DNA of 49,344 nucleotides from an uncultured Selenomonadales bacterium (lineage in GTDB: Bacteria; Bacillota; Negativicutes; Selenomonadales; Selenomonadaceae). The stretch covers positions 1 through 49,344 of the forward strand of contig CAMKFB010000010.1 of NCBI GenBank assembly GCA_946411735.1, written 5' to 3'. Position numbers and translations under genes: made by a program. The notes beneath the pieces were generated by a model. That model was not told the origin of the DNA. It saw nothing but the letters and a program-made list of their open reading frames with translations, and ran no database searches. Of this stretch, positions 25,445-34,589 are shown piece by piece; the first letter of the stretch is position 1; each line of letters begins with the position of its first letter.

Positions 25445-27177
25445 CAGACATAGTGTTTTTGAATTTGCATCGACGGTACTTTAATTTTGAGCCGACCTAC
25501 GGCGGTTTTCTCGGGATATATTTGCTCGCCGCCTTCGTTCGTCGTCAAGGATTCGACGCGAAAAGTTTTTCCGGCACTCTCGAACGCGGGCTGACGATTA
25601 TCGACGAACTTTGCTCCGCGCGGAGCGTCGCGATGGTCGGATTGTATTGCGATTTCGAGAATGTCACGGAAAATATTTTTTTAAGCCGTCACATCAAAGA
25701 GAAATACGGGCTGCCGGTGATCGTCGGCGGTCCTCAGGCGACGGCGCTCGATCAAAAATTTTTTACGCAATCGAAATGCGACGCGGTCGTTCGATACGAG
25801 GGAGAATTGACCGTGCTCGAGCTGATGGATTACTTCCTCGACGAGGTCGGCGCGCTCGAAAACATTCGCGGCATTGCTTATTCGACGGTCGACGAGATCA
25901 AGATCAATCCCGAGCGCCCGCTCATAAAAAATCTCGACGCGCTCCCTTTCATCGACGAGGACTGTTATCTCGAGCCGGAGCATTTTTATCGCGGCTTGAG
26001 TTTGATGACGGGGCGGGGCTGTCCGTTTCGTTGCGCGTTTTGCCACGAGGGGACGCATACTCGCGCCGTCCGCTTCCGATCGATTGAAAACATCTTCGCT
26101 GAGATCGATGCTTATCTCGAACGTTGGCGGGCGCAAAAAGATGATGAGCCGCTGTACATTTTTTTTACCGATGACACTCTGACGCTCGAGCCGAATCGTT
26201 TGCGACGGTTGTGCGAAGGGCTTGCCGTGCGCCGAAAAAATTTCGAGTTCAATTGGTTTTGCGAAGGGCACGTTCACACGCTGTATCAAAATCCCGAGAT
26301 GATCGAAGCCCTTGCCGCCGGCGGTTGCTATCGTATTCAATTGGGGATCGAATCCGGCACGGACAAAGTCCTCCGAGCGTATGGAAAGCATTCGACGCCC
26401 GAAGAAATTTTGGCGGTTGCCCGCCGCTGTCGAGACGCGGGCATCAAACAGGTTTACGGCAACATCATTTTATGCGGCGCGCATTTCGATCGGGCGATCT
26501 TTGAAGCGGAAAAACAATTCGCCTTGCGACTTATCGAAGAGGGAGAAGGCGTCGTCGAGATCGGAGCCGTGACGTATTGGCCGATCGCCGAGACTCCGAT
26601 GACGCGTCGCCCGACGGAATTCGGCTTGAAAATCATCGACGAAGAATTTCTCACTTCTGCGGGAGATTTTCCGCAAGTTGAAACGGACGAGCTGGATCGC
26701 TTGACGATCGTCGGGATGCATAATGAATTTGAGCGAGCGCTCGACGACAAAATGACAGAGCTGCTCGAGAACCGACGGATTCCGACGGAGCGAATAATCG
26801 GTTGGCTGCGACATTCGCGCGGATTTTATTTGCAAGGCGCGTGGAGCAGGAAATTGAGTCGGCTGCCGATTTTGAGCGCGTACTACGGCTTGATCGCGAA
26901 CGACGAGGGACGGCATTCGTCGGAGATCGATGATCTGTCGACGGCGCATCCGTTGCGAGTCGTGCCGCTGTACAGACATATCCGCTCGATCGACGAAAAA
27001 GTTATCGAAGTCGGCGGCGAGCGGCTCATCGGTGAGGAAATCGATGTATTACTGCTGACGACGGGGAAATTGAGCGTCGCCGGGATCGCCGTTCGATTGC
27101 ACTTGTCGATTGAGCGCGTGGTCGAGGTGTTGCTCCGCCTCGAACGTCGGCATTTTATTGTATTTGAATTGCATTGA
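25441..27177 (+). CDS. Radical SAM protein with N-terminal B12-binding-like domain
   Basis: A 578-aa protein of the class B radical-SAM shape. Residues 1-150 resemble the Rossmann-like cobalamin domain (YGGFLGIYLLAAFVRRQGF, VIVGGPQAT, RYEGELTVLELMD), but the cobalamin-ligating DxHxxG motif is not visible. CPFRCAFC (C194, C198, C201) is the SAM-cluster motif. A winged-helix-like end (GKLSVAGIAVRLHLSIERVVEVLLRLERR) closes the protein. The ATG overlaps the previous stop as ATGA, and gene 27190 follows after 12 bp. Function unknown. Confidence 0.85.
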   Translation: MTDIVFLNLHRRYFNFEPTYGGFLGIYLLAAFVRRQGFDAKSFSGTLERGLTIIDELCSARSVAMVGLYCDFENVTENIFLSRHIKEKYGLPVIVGGPQATALDQKFFTQSKCDAVVRYEGELTVLELMDYFLDEVGALENIRGIAYSTVDEIKINPERPLIKNLDALPFIDEDCYLEPEHFYRGLSLMTGRGCPFRCAFCHEGTHTRAVRFRSIENIFAEIDAYLERWRAQKDDEPLYIFFTDDTLTLEPNRLRRLCEGLAVRRKNFEFNWFCEGHVHTLYQNPEMIEALAAGGCYRIQLGIESGTDKVLRAYGKHSTPEEILAVARRCRDAGIKQVYGNIILCGAHFDRAIFEAEKQFALRLIEEGEGVVEIGAVTYWPIAETPMTRRPTEFGLKIIDEEFLTSAGDFPQVETDELDRLTIVGMHNEFERALDDKMTELLENRRIPTERIIGWLRHSRGFYLQGAWSRKLSRLPILSAYYGLIANDEGRHSSEIDDLSTAHPLRVVPLYRHIRSIDEKVIEVGGERLIGEEIDVLLLTTGKLSVAGIAVRLHLSIERVVEVLLRLERRHFIVFELH

Positions 27178-27189
27178 AAGGAGATCGAC

Positions 27190-28947
27190 ATGAACGAACT
27201 GAAGGATTATCAGAGCATCTTGAGCGAGCACGGTGCTCGAGCGGAAAAAATTTTTGAGAGGCATCCCGAGGCGTCGAAGGATTTTAAGCGGCATTTCGAC
27301 GAGATCACGAACGAAAAAATCCGCAAGGTCGAGCCGACGATAATGGTGTACGGCATCTACAATGCGGGCAAGAGCAGCATCATCAACGAGTTAATCGGCG
27401 AAGACAGCGCGCCGGTCGAGGACATTCCCAAGACTTCCAAAATCGACCGGTATCCTTGGCGCGGATATGTCCTCTTCGACACGCCGGGGATTCTGGCGCC
27501 GATCGAGCACGAAAACGTGACGGAGGAGCATATCAAGAAGGCGGATATAGTCCTTTTCGTGATGAGCACGACGGGCTCGAGTGAGAAGCTCGAGAATTAC
27601 GCGCGCATGAAAACGATTGCCGACTCCGGAAAGAAAATCATCATCATTCTCAACGATAAGAACGGCGATTTGGGCGTCAACGACGCGGCGATCGAAGAGA
27701 TCAGGCGCAAGGTCGGCGAGAACATGACGAAGTTGCACATTGACAATGTCGATGAAAAGTATTGCATCATCACGGTCAACGCGGCGCGGGCGCGCAGGGG
27801 GCGGCTCAAGAATAAGCCGGGGCTCATTCAAAAAAGCGGCATGCCGGAGCTGTCGACGGTCATTCGCAACGAGCTCAAAAATACGAAGACGTTTTATCTT
27901 CTTTGCAACGGTATTCGGCTGTTGGAAGAAGAATTGGAGCAATTTGCGGACGTGATTGAGCGGCAGAACGATTCGGAGTCGGCGGATAAAATCAATCGGG
28001 CATTGCGGGCGCTCAATCGGCAAAAAAATTTAATGCGGCGCGATATCAACACTCTGATAGACTCGCAAACGCAGAATTTGAGTCAGACGCTGCCGAAGTT
28101 GATCTGGACGAATCGGACGAAAACCGATCAGATTGACGGGATTGTTTCGCGCGAGATCAATCGGATCACGCGGCGCGTTTATGACGAGTTTCAAAGTCAG
28201 TGTGAGGATCTGCGTGAGCTCAACACCGACGTGGAGCAGGAGATAAAAAATTTTGCGGCGGAGAAGGCAACGCTCAACGCCGTCGACGCGGGCGAGTTTA
28301 AAAACATTTTGGCGCGACTCGATGGCGGGACGGCTCCAACGCGGAGCGGAAGCACTTCGACGGATATGATTCCGCTTGTCATGCAGAATATGCTCGACGG
28401 CGGAGCGATGAAAAATATCGACAACGTAGCGAATGTCGGTACGGTCGGATTGACGGCGGGGCTGGTCACCGAGGGCACGAAGGAACTTGCCAAGAGTTTC
28501 GTCAAGACGGAGATCGGCAAGACGATTGCAAAGTCGGCGATCGGCAAGGTCGTCGGCTCGGTGATTCCGATTGTCGGTCCGGTGATGACGGCAATCAGTC
28601 TGTTGAAAATGTTTGGGGGCGGCGACAACGGCAAGCAGCTCGATGCACAAATCGCTCAACAGAATGCACAAGCTCGACAGCAAGCCGATGCACAGATGAA
28701 AGCGGAAATGCAGGCGCGGCAGGAGATCGAGCAGCGTTGCTATTATATGGCGGGTGATCTTGCCGATAAACTCAAGGATTCGCTCAAAGACAGCATCGAC
28801 GAGGCGATCGGTATGTACGAGGCGCCGTACAAAGCAGTCATTGCCGAGCGGCGAAACGATAATGAGCGGCTGAGCGATGATGTTGCGCAACTTCGCGCGC
28901 TCATCGACGAATACAAGGCTCTTCGCGTTGAGCTCGGAGCCCGCTGA
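27190..28947 (+). CDS. Dynamin-like GTPase with hydrophobic paddle-like segment, 585 aa
   Basis: G1 is GIYNAGKSS (55-63), a possible G2 threonine in PKTSK (80-84), G3 DTPG (97-100), and NDKN (155-158) at G4. After a long helical region, residues around 440-480 contain a glycine- and hydrophobic-rich stretch ending VGSVIPIVGPVMTAISLLKMF, like the membrane-inserting paddle of LeoA and other bacterial dynamins. Then comes a Gln/Ala-rich coiled coil (QIAQQNAQARQQADAQ). ATG with AAAGGAG upstream. It is the last gene of the six-gene unit and its 3' end overlaps convergent queH by 47 bp. Confidence 0.87.
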   Translation: MNELKDYQSILSEHGARAEKIFERHPEASKDFKRHFDEITNEKIRKVEPTIMVYGIYNAGKSSIINELIGEDSAPVEDIPKTSKIDRYPWRGYVLFDTPGILAPIEHENVTEEHIKKADIVLFVMSTTGSSEKLENYARMKTIADSGKKIIIILNDKNGDLGVNDAAIEEIRRKVGENMTKLHIDNVDEKYCIITVNAARARRGRLKNKPGLIQKSGMPELSTVIRNELKNTKTFYLLCNGIRLLEEELEQFADVIERQNDSESADKINRALRALNRQKNLMRRDINTLIDSQTQNLSQTLPKLIWTNRTKTDQIDGIVSREINRITRRVYDEFQSQCEDLRELNTDVEQEIKNFAAEKATLNAVDAGEFKNILARLDGGTAPTRSGSTSTDMIPLVMQNMLDGGAMKNIDNVANVGTVGLTAGLVTEGTKELAKSFVKTEIGKTIAKSAIGKVVGSVIPIVGPVMTAISLLKMFGGGDNGKQLDAQIAQQNAQARQQADAQMKAEMQARQEIEQRCYYMAGDLADKLKDSLKDSIDEAIGMYEAPYKAVIAERRNDNERLSDDVAQLRALIDEYKALRVELGAR

Positions 28948-29536
28948 AAAATTTTTTGCGTCGCTTCCTCCACTCGGCGCTGAATCGTTCTTCCTCGCTG
29001 AACACGCAGCCGCAATAATTTTGTTGGTACAGCCCGCGCTCGATGCTCAACTCTCGCCCGCGCTCCCAGCCGACACGCCAATCCTCATAATAAAATTCCA
29101 CGCCGTATTGTCGAGCGAACGCCTCCGCCATCGACCGCATCAGCTCATGATTTTGATAGCGACTGTAGAACAGCGTCGAGGTGAAGGCGTCGAAATTATT
29201 TTCCGCCGCATACTCCGCCGTCCGACCCAGCCGCCACGCATAGCACACTCGACAACGCGCGTGATGCCCGTCGGGATTTTGTATCGTGTCGTCGTCGTCG
29301 ATCAGCGGCAGCGTTCTCGACAGAAATTCCCTCATCCCGTAGTGATTGTCGACGATCAGCTCGATCCCGACCGTCGTCGCAAGGCTCCGCGCGGAGCTCA
29401 ACCGTCGTCGCCACTCCTCGTACGGGTGAATGTTCGGATTGAAGAAAAAGCCGATCGGCTCAACGCCCTCGGCTTTTAATTTTTCCGTCGGATAACACGC
29501 GCACGGTCCGCAACACATGTGCATAAGTAATCTCAT
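28901..29536 (-). CDS. queH: Epoxyqueuosine reductase QueH
   Basis: A 211-aa enzyme (former DUF208) that reduces epoxyqueuosine to queuosine in tRNA, a non-cobalamin alternative to QueG. Cysteine pairs CCGPC (residues 8-12), CRVCY (about 96-100) and YCGCVF (about 172-177) are its iron-sulfur and metal ligands. Start ATG with AAAGGAGCTTGC upstream. Its end overlaps the GTPase gene on the other strand by 47 bp; divergent from the transketolase. It completes the queuosine pathway also represented by queC at 8590. Confidence 0.93.
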   Translation of the reverse strand: MRLLMHMCCGPCACYPTEKLKAEGVEPIGFFFNPNIHPYEEWRRRLSSARSLATTVGIELIVDNHYGMREFLSRTLPLIDDDDTIQNPDGHHARCRVCYAWRLGRTAEYAAENNFDAFTSTLFYSRYQNHELMRSMAEAFARQYGVEFYYEDWRVGWERGRELSIERGLYQQNYCGCVFSEEERFSAEWRKRRKKFFSGLRAQREEPCIRR

Positions 29537-29622
29537 TGCAAGCTCCTTTCTTCGGCAGGATTTTTTTCGATCGCGCCGAAATTATTTCAAAAACGATTGC
29601 TTCATTCGAGAGGAGGGTTTCC

Positions 29623-30450
29623 ATGGATTCAAAAGAATTGCGGGCGATGTGTCGCACCGTCCGCAGAGACATCATCACCATGATTCACACCGCAAAGTCC
29701 GGTCATCCCGGCGGCTCCCTGTCGGCGACGGAGCTGGTGGTCGGGCTCTACTTCGGCGACATCATCAACGTCGATCCCAAAAATCCCGAGTGGGCGGAGC
29801 GCGACCGCTTCATTCTCTCAAAAGGGCACGTCGCGCCCGTCCTCTACAGCGTGCTCGCGCGCAAGGGCTTTTTCCCCGTCGAGACGCTCTCGACCCTCCG
29901 TCGATTCGGCAGCATACTCCAAGGGCATCCTCATAAGGATCACACGCCCGGGCTCGATTGCTCCGCCAGCTCCCTCGGTCAAGGGCTGTCGATCTCCAAC
30001 GGGCTCGGGCTTGCCTTCAAAAAGCTCGGCACCGCCCAACGCGTCTACTGCCTGCTCGGCGACGGCGAATTGCAGGAAGGGCAAATTTGGGAGGCGGTGA
30101 TGTTCGCCGCTCAAAACAAGCTCGACAACGTTTGCGCGATCGTCGACTTCAATCACGTCCAGCTCGACGGCACCATCGAGGAGATTAAGAATCTCGATAA
30201 TCTCCCTGCGCGTTGGCTCGACTTCGGTTGGAATGTGATCGAGCTCGACGGGCATAACGTTGAAGCGGTGGTCGAGGCGTATCGGTTGGCGGCGACGGTC
30301 AAGGGGCGCCCGACGGTTCTGATCGCGCACACCGTCAAGGGCAAGGGCGTCTCGTTTATGGAGAATCAAAGCGATTGGCACGGCAACGCGCCCAATGATG
30401 AGCAGTGTGCAGCGGCACTCGCGGAGATTGGAGGCGGCAGCGATGACTAA
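29623..30450 (+). CDS. tktA: Transketolase, N-terminal subunit
   Basis: A 275-aa half-transketolase carrying the thiamine diphosphate domain. SGHPGGSLSATELVVGLYFG and the TPP motif GDGELQEGQIWEAVMFAAQNKLDN (starting near residue 148) identify it, with GHAP-type KGHVAPVLYS. It transfers two-carbon units in the pentose phosphate pathway together with the next gene product. ATG at 29623 with GAGAGGAGGG upstream. It overlaps the C-terminal subunit gene by 8 bp. Split transketolases are frequent in Firmicutes and archaea. Confidence 0.95.
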   Translation: MDSKELRAMCRTVRRDIITMIHTAKSGHPGGSLSATELVVGLYFGDIINVDPKNPEWAERDRFILSKGHVAPVLYSVLARKGFFPVETLSTLRRFGSILQGHPHKDHTPGLDCSASSLGQGLSISNGLGLAFKKLGTAQRVYCLLGDGELQEGQIWEAVMFAAQNKLDNVCAIVDFNHVQLDGTIEEIKNLDNLPARWLDFGWNVIELDGHNVEAVVEAYRLAATVKGRPTVLIAHTVKGKGVSFMENQSDWHGNAPNDEQCAAALAEIGGGSDD

Positions 30451-31384
30451 AAAAATTCCAATGCGGGACGGCTACGGCAAGGCGCTGCTCGAGCTGATCG
30501 AGCGCAATCCGAAGGTGATCGCGTTGGACGCGGACGTGGCGAAATCGACGCGGACGGTGTGGGTGCGCGACAAATTCCCGTCGAACTTCATCGACGTGGG
30601 CATCGCCGAACAGGATTTGGTCGGGACGGCGGCGGGGCTGGCGCTCGGCGGGATGCTGCCGTTCACCTCGACGTACGGAGTGTTCATGGCGGGGCGCGCG
30701 TGGGATCAAATCCGCACGACGGTCTGTTACAACCGATTAAATGTCAAGATTGCGGGCGCGCACGCGGGCATCTCGGTCGGACCGGACGGCGCGACGCATC
30801 AGGCGCTCGAGGATGTGGCGATAATGCGCGTGCTGCCGAATATGACGGTGGTGGTGCCCTGCGACGCCGAAGAGACGCGCAAAGCGACGTTGGCGATCGC
30901 GGCGCTCGACGGACCGTGCTACATTCGCTTCGGACGGGAGGCGGTGCCGGTTGTGACCGATGAGAGCACGCCGTTCGAACTCGGCAAGGCGCGGCTGTGT
31001 CGCGAGGGCGATGACGTGACGATCATTGCCAACGGCGCGATGTTATACGAGGCGCTCGAGGCGGCGAAAGTGCTCGAGGCGGACGGGCTCGGCGCGACGG
31101 TGCTCAACCTTCACACCGTCAAGCCGCTTGACGTCGAAGCGATCGTCGGCTCCGCGCGGAGAACGGGCTGTGTTGTGACGGCGGAGGAACATCAGATCGC
31201 GGGCGGCATGGGCAGCGCGGTGGCGGAGTGCCTGGCGCTCAATCAGCCGGTGCCGATCGAGTTCGTCGGCGTCAAGGACACCTTCGGCGAATCGGGACAA
31301 CCTCAAGAGCTGATGGATGCATACGGATTGAACGCGGCGGCGATCGTCGAGAAAGCGAAGGCAGTCGTCGCTCGCAAGGTATAA
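30443..31384 (+). CDS. tktB: Transketolase, C-terminal subunit
   Basis: A 313-aa half-transketolase with the pyrimidine-binding and C-terminal domains. FIDVGIAEQDLVGTAAGLALGG holds the glutamate that activates TPP; AGAHAGISVGPDGATHQALEDVAIMR and the C-terminal TVKPLD and TAEEHQIAGGMGSAV follow. ATG at 30443 lies inside the end of the N-subunit gene, with GGAGGCGG upstream. A strong terminator follows at 31396. Confidence 0.95.
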   Translation: MTKKIPMRDGYGKALLELIERNPKVIALDADVAKSTRTVWVRDKFPSNFIDVGIAEQDLVGTAAGLALGGMLPFTSTYGVFMAGRAWDQIRTTVCYNRLNVKIAGAHAGISVGPDGATHQALEDVAIMRVLPNMTVVVPCDAEETRKATLAIAALDGPCYIRFGREAVPVVTDESTPFELGKARLCREGDDVTIIANGAMLYEALEAAKVLEADGLGATVLNLHTVKPLDVEAIVGSARRTGCVVTAEEHQIAGGMGSAVAECLALNQPVPIEFVGVKDTFGESGQPQELMDAYGLNAAAIVEKAKAVVARKV

Positions 31385-31395
31385 AAAAAGTTTTT

Positions 31396-31417
31396 GGGGC
31401 TCTCGCCCCTTTTTTTA
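31396..31417 (+). terminator. Terminator after the transketolase genes
   Basis: GGGGC-TCTC-GCCCC (31396-31409) followed by seven T. It touches the 3' end of ruvB on the minus strand; an A-run on its left side gives some bidirectional character. Confidence 0.85.
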
Positions 31418-32434
31418 TTCCGTCGTCGAAAAAATATTATTGTCCTCGGGATAAGCCGCGCCCATGTGAGCGTAGCCCGCCTTCGTCACAACCCGTCCGC
31501 GCGGCGTCCGCATTATGAAGCCCAGCTGCAACAGATACGGCTCGTAAATGTCCTCGATCGTCTCGCGCGTCTCGCTGATTGCCGCCGCGATCGTCTCAAT
31601 CCCGACGGGGCGCCCGCCGAATTTGTTGATCATCGCCTCCAACATTCGCCGATCGGTGTGATCCAAGCCCGCGCTGTCGACCTCTAATTCCTGCAGTGCT
31701 TGATCCGCCAACCGATCGGTGATCAGATCGCTGCCCTCGACCGCCGCAAAATCCCGTACTCGTTTCAACAGTCGGTTGGCAATGCGCGGCGTCCCTCTCG
31801 AACGTCGGGCGATCTCAAGCGCGCCGCCGTCCTCGATCGCCACGTTCAATATCTCCGCCGCACGCACGATGATCTCTATCAATGACTCCGTCGAGTAATA
31901 TTCCAGCCGCGAGATCACGCCGAACCGATCGCGCAACGGCGGCGACAGCGCTCCCGCCTTCGTGGTCGCTCCGATCAATGTGAACGGCGACAAATCCAAT
32001 CGAATCGAGCGGGCGCCGCTCCCGCGTCCGATGATTATATCGAGCGCAAAATCTTCCATTGCCGAGTACAAAATCTCCTCGACGATGCGCGGCAGTCGAT
32101 GAATTTCGTCGATGAAAAGCACGTCGCGCGGCTGTAAGTTCGTCAGCAGCGCCGCCAAATCGCCGGGCTTGTCGATTGCCGGTCCCGAGGTCTGTTTGAA
32201 ATTCACGCCCAGTTCGTTGGCGATGATCGCCGCCAAGGTCGTCTTGCCCAGCCCCGGCGGTCCGTAGAGCAGCACGTGATCGAGCGCCTCCGCGCGGAGC
32301 CGCGCTGCCTGCACGAACACGGATAAATTTTTTTTGACCTTGTCCTGACCGATGTATTCGACCAGCCGCCGCGGACGCAGACTGTACTGCCATTGATCCG
32401 CGCCCTGCTCCGACGTTGATATCAATCTGTCCAA
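31415..32434 (-). CDS. ruvB: Holliday junction DNA helicase RuvB
   Basis: A 339-aa AAA+ motor that drives branch migration with RuvA. GPPGLGKT (residues 58-65) is Walker A, FIDEIHR (108-113) Walker [10 protein letters not shown] sensor I and RGTPRIANR the sensor II region; a winged helix ends the protein. TTG start with GGAGG upstream, overlapping the end of the beta-lactamase-fold gene by 13 bp. ruvA lies one gene upstream, so the usual ruvA-ruvB adjacency is broken. Confidence 0.97.
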   Translation of the reverse strand: MDRLISTSEQGADQWQYSLRPRRLVEYIGQDKVKKNLSVFVQAARLRAEALDHVLLYGPPGLGKTTLAAIIANELGVNFKQTSGPAIDKPGDLAALLTNLQPRDVLFIDEIHRLPRIVEEILYSAMEDFALDIIIGRGSGARSIRLDLSPFTLIGATTKAGALSPPLRDRFGVISRLEYYSTESLIEIIVRAAEILNVAIEDGGALEIARRSRGTPRIANRLLKRVRDFAAVEGSDLITDRLADQALQELEVDSAGLDHTDRRMLEAMINKFGGRPVGIETIAAAISETRETIEDIYEPYLLQLGFIMRTPRGRVVTKAGYAHMGAAYPEDNNIFSTTE

Positions 32435-33627
32435 TCGTTACCTCCTCCGTCAAGTACCGGCTCCATCACACGCTCCTCCCAGATGTAATGGCTCCCGATC
32501 GCGCCCGTCGCCTTCTCGAGCGGCAGCGCCGTCCCGTTGATCATAAACGCCGCCCCGTTACGAGTCCCGCGCTCGAAATACAAGCCCGAGATCAGCCCGT
32601 ACGCCTCGCCGCCGTGACCTATCAGATCGACCGCCCGCGTCCGACAAAGCCGCGCCCGACCGTCGCCTTCGATCCCGTACACGCCCAGCCCGTAATTGAA
32701 CATCACATCATAAGGATCGCCGTTGGCGCCGTCGTAAATCCATTGCGGCATCATCATTTTTTCGAGCGACTCCGCGCGGAGCAACCGACGTTTTTTGTAC
32801 ACGCCGCCGTTAAGGATCATCCTCAGAAAATGCGACAGCTCCTCGAACGAAATCCTCAGCCCGCCCGCCGGCGAAAAGATCGTCGCATTCGAGCCGACCC
32901 GATAATCCTTTAAATTATAACACCGACCGTCAATCGAAATCGTTTCGGGCGCCGGTTGAGCCTCGTAATCGTCAACCTGTGCCGTCCAAGCCGCCCCGTT
33001 CTTTCGATACAGCGCGCCCAGCGCCTCATAAGACTTCCCGTCGAGATTGCCGACCACATAATCCGCGCGGAGCTCCAACGGCTCAAGCACATTCGCCTTC
33101 ATATATCGGTCGAAACGCTCACCGCTCACGCGCTCGAGCATCGTCCCCAGCACACCGTAATTCAAATTGCAGTACTCGAAATAATTCTTGTCGACCGTCG
33201 CAAAGTGAGCGCCCTCGGGCAAAAAAAATTCCTCGAGACTGCAATCGGGCGGAAGACTGTAACGGTCGCCGTCGCGCAACGTCGAGGTGTGACTTGCCAA
33301 CATTCGTGCCGTGATCGGCTCATCAGGGAAATGCGGATTGCGCAGTCGAAAGCCGAGATATCTGCTCACATCGACGTCGAGATCGATCAGCCCGCGCTCG
33401 ACCGCTTGCATCACGCCGATCATCGTAAAAATTTTCGACACCGACGCGATCCGAAATCGAGTGTTGCGCTCGACAGGCTTGTCGGGAGCGATATGCCGCC
33501 GTCCGAAAAAACCGCCGTAGATCTCTTCGCCCTCCTTGAAAACAATCGCGCCCAGCCCGAGCACATTCGAGCCTCCGTCGCCGATCATCGACGACAGCGC
33601 CGCGTCGAGTTTTGATGTGACATCCAT
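32422..33627 (-). CDS. Serine beta-lactamase/DD-peptidase-fold hydrolase (class C-like)
   Basis: A 401-aa protein of the beta-lactamase/penicillin-binding fold. SVSK gives the catalytic SxxK (S62, K65), YCN (152-154) the YxN motif, and GHGG near residue 340 the third box. There is no signal peptide or membrane helix, so it appears cytoplasmic, unlike secreted beta-lactamases; many relatives are esterases or peptidases. It begins three bases after ruvA and overlaps ruvB, so it is translated within the ruv operon. Resistance should not be inferred from fold alone. Confidence 0.88.
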   Translation of the reverse strand: MDVTSKLDAALSSMIGDGGSNVLGLGAIVFKEGEEIYGGFFGRRHIAPDKPVERNTRFRIASVSKIFTMIGVMQAVERGLIDLDVDVSRYLGFRLRNPHFPDEPITARMLASHTSTLRDGDRYSLPPDCSLEEFFLPEGAHFATVDKNYFEYCNLNYGVLGTMLERVSGERFDRYMKANVLEPLELRADYVVGNLDGKSYEALGALYRKNGAAWTAQVDDYEAQPAPETISIDGRCYNLKDYRVGSNATIFSPAGGLRISFEELSHFLRMILNGGVYKKRRLLRAESLEKMMMPQWIYDGANGDPYDVMFNYGLGVYGIEGDGRARLCRTRAVDLIGHGGEAYGLISGLYFERGTRNGAAFMINGTALPLEKATGAIGSHYIWEERVMEPVLDGGGNDWTD

Positions 33628-33630
33628 CGA

Positions 33631-34194
33631 TCAATGCAACTCCCTTAATGCGAGTTTGATCAATTCCTCCGTCGAGAGCGGCTCGTCGATTCGGCTCAGC
33701 ACCGAGGATATCTCCGCCTGCGAATAGCCCAGCGCCTCGAGCGCGTCGATCGCGTCCCTCATCGATTGTTGGTCGACCGTCGGCTCGACCGCCGTCGCCT
33801 CTAACTTGTCGTGCAACTCGAGAATCAACCGCTCGACCGATTTTTTCCCCAGCCCCGGCAGCTTCGTCAGTAGCGCCGTATTTTTTTGCGCGATCGCCGA
33901 CGTGATCTCCTCCGCCGTCATTCGCGATAACATCCCCAGCGCCGTTTTCGCGCCGATCCCGCTTACCGTGATCAGTCGACCGAACAGCTCATAATCCGCC
34001 TGCCGCTTGAATCCGTAGAGCGTGATCGCGTCGTTGCCGACCGCCGTGTGGATCAACAGCTCGAGCGGCTGATCGATCCTCAGCTCCGCGCGGAGCCGTC
34101 CGTCGAGCACAACCTTATAGCCCACGCCGTTGACTTCGAGCACGCATCCGTCGCTCAAAATATATTTTACCTTGCCTCCGAGCCAGGCGATCAT
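33631..34194 (-). CDS. ruvA: Holliday junction DNA helicase subunit RuvA
   Basis: A 187-aa tetrameric junction-binding protein. An N-terminal OB fold (IAWLGGKVKYILSDGCVLEVNGVGYKV) is followed by helix-hairpin-helix motifs LITVSGIGAKTALGML and LTKLPGLGKKSVERLI, and a C-terminal RuvB-binding domain (ALEALGYSQAEI). ATG at 34194 overlaps the rsfS stop as ATGA; the frame is open upstream but the family starts here. It lies upstream of the beta-lactamase-fold gene and ruvB. Confidence 0.96.
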   Translation of the reverse strand: MIAWLGGKVKYILSDGCVLEVNGVGYKVVLDGRLRAELRIDQPLELLIHTAVGNDAITLYGFKRQADYELFGRLITVSGIGAKTALGMLSRMTAEEITSAIAQKNTALLTKLPGLGKKSVERLILELHDKLEATAVEPTVDQQSMRDAIDALEALGYSQAEISSVLSRIDEPLSTEELIKLALRELH

Positions 34195-34553
34195 GCTGGG
34201 CGCCCGTCGAAATGCGTCAACGCCGCCGCGCTCCAAAGCTCCTCGAGCGCGTAATACTCCCGATTCGCCTGTCGAAATACATGCGCTACCACGTCGCCGT
34301 AATCGAGCAAAACCCATTCGCCCTCGTTATAGCCTTCCTTGTGCGTGAAGTCGACGCCCGCCTCGTGCAACTCGTCCTCGATCGAGTCGGCAATCGCCCG
34401 AACCTGCGTCGCCGTCTGCGCCGAGCATATCACAAAGTAATCCGTCGACGCCATCACGCCCTGCATGTTCATCGTCACAATGTCGCGCGCCTTCTTGTCG
34501 TCGGCCGCCTTGCATATCCTTTCGAGCAGTTCATTCGTATCCAAATCTGTCAC
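34191..34553 (-). CDS. rsfS: Ribosomal silencing factor RsfS
   Basis: A 120-aa protein that binds ribosomal protein uL14 and blocks subunit joining in starvation. KKARDIVTMNMQGVMASTDYFVICSAQTATQVRAIAD, EGYNEGEWVLLDYGDVVAHVF and FRQANREYYALEELW are diagnostic. Overlaps ruvA by ATGA and follows the LCP gene by 36 bp, in the familiar nadD-yqeK-lcp-rsfS order of Firmicutes. Confidence 0.95.
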   Translation of the reverse strand: MTDLDTNELLERICKAADDKKARDIVTMNMQGVMASTDYFVICSAQTATQVRAIADSIEDELHEAGVDFTHKEGYNEGEWVLLDYGDVVAHVFRQANREYYALEELWSAAALTHFDGRPA

Positions 34554-34589
34554 CTCATTTTAATATTATCGTTCATCCGCGCGCTAAAG

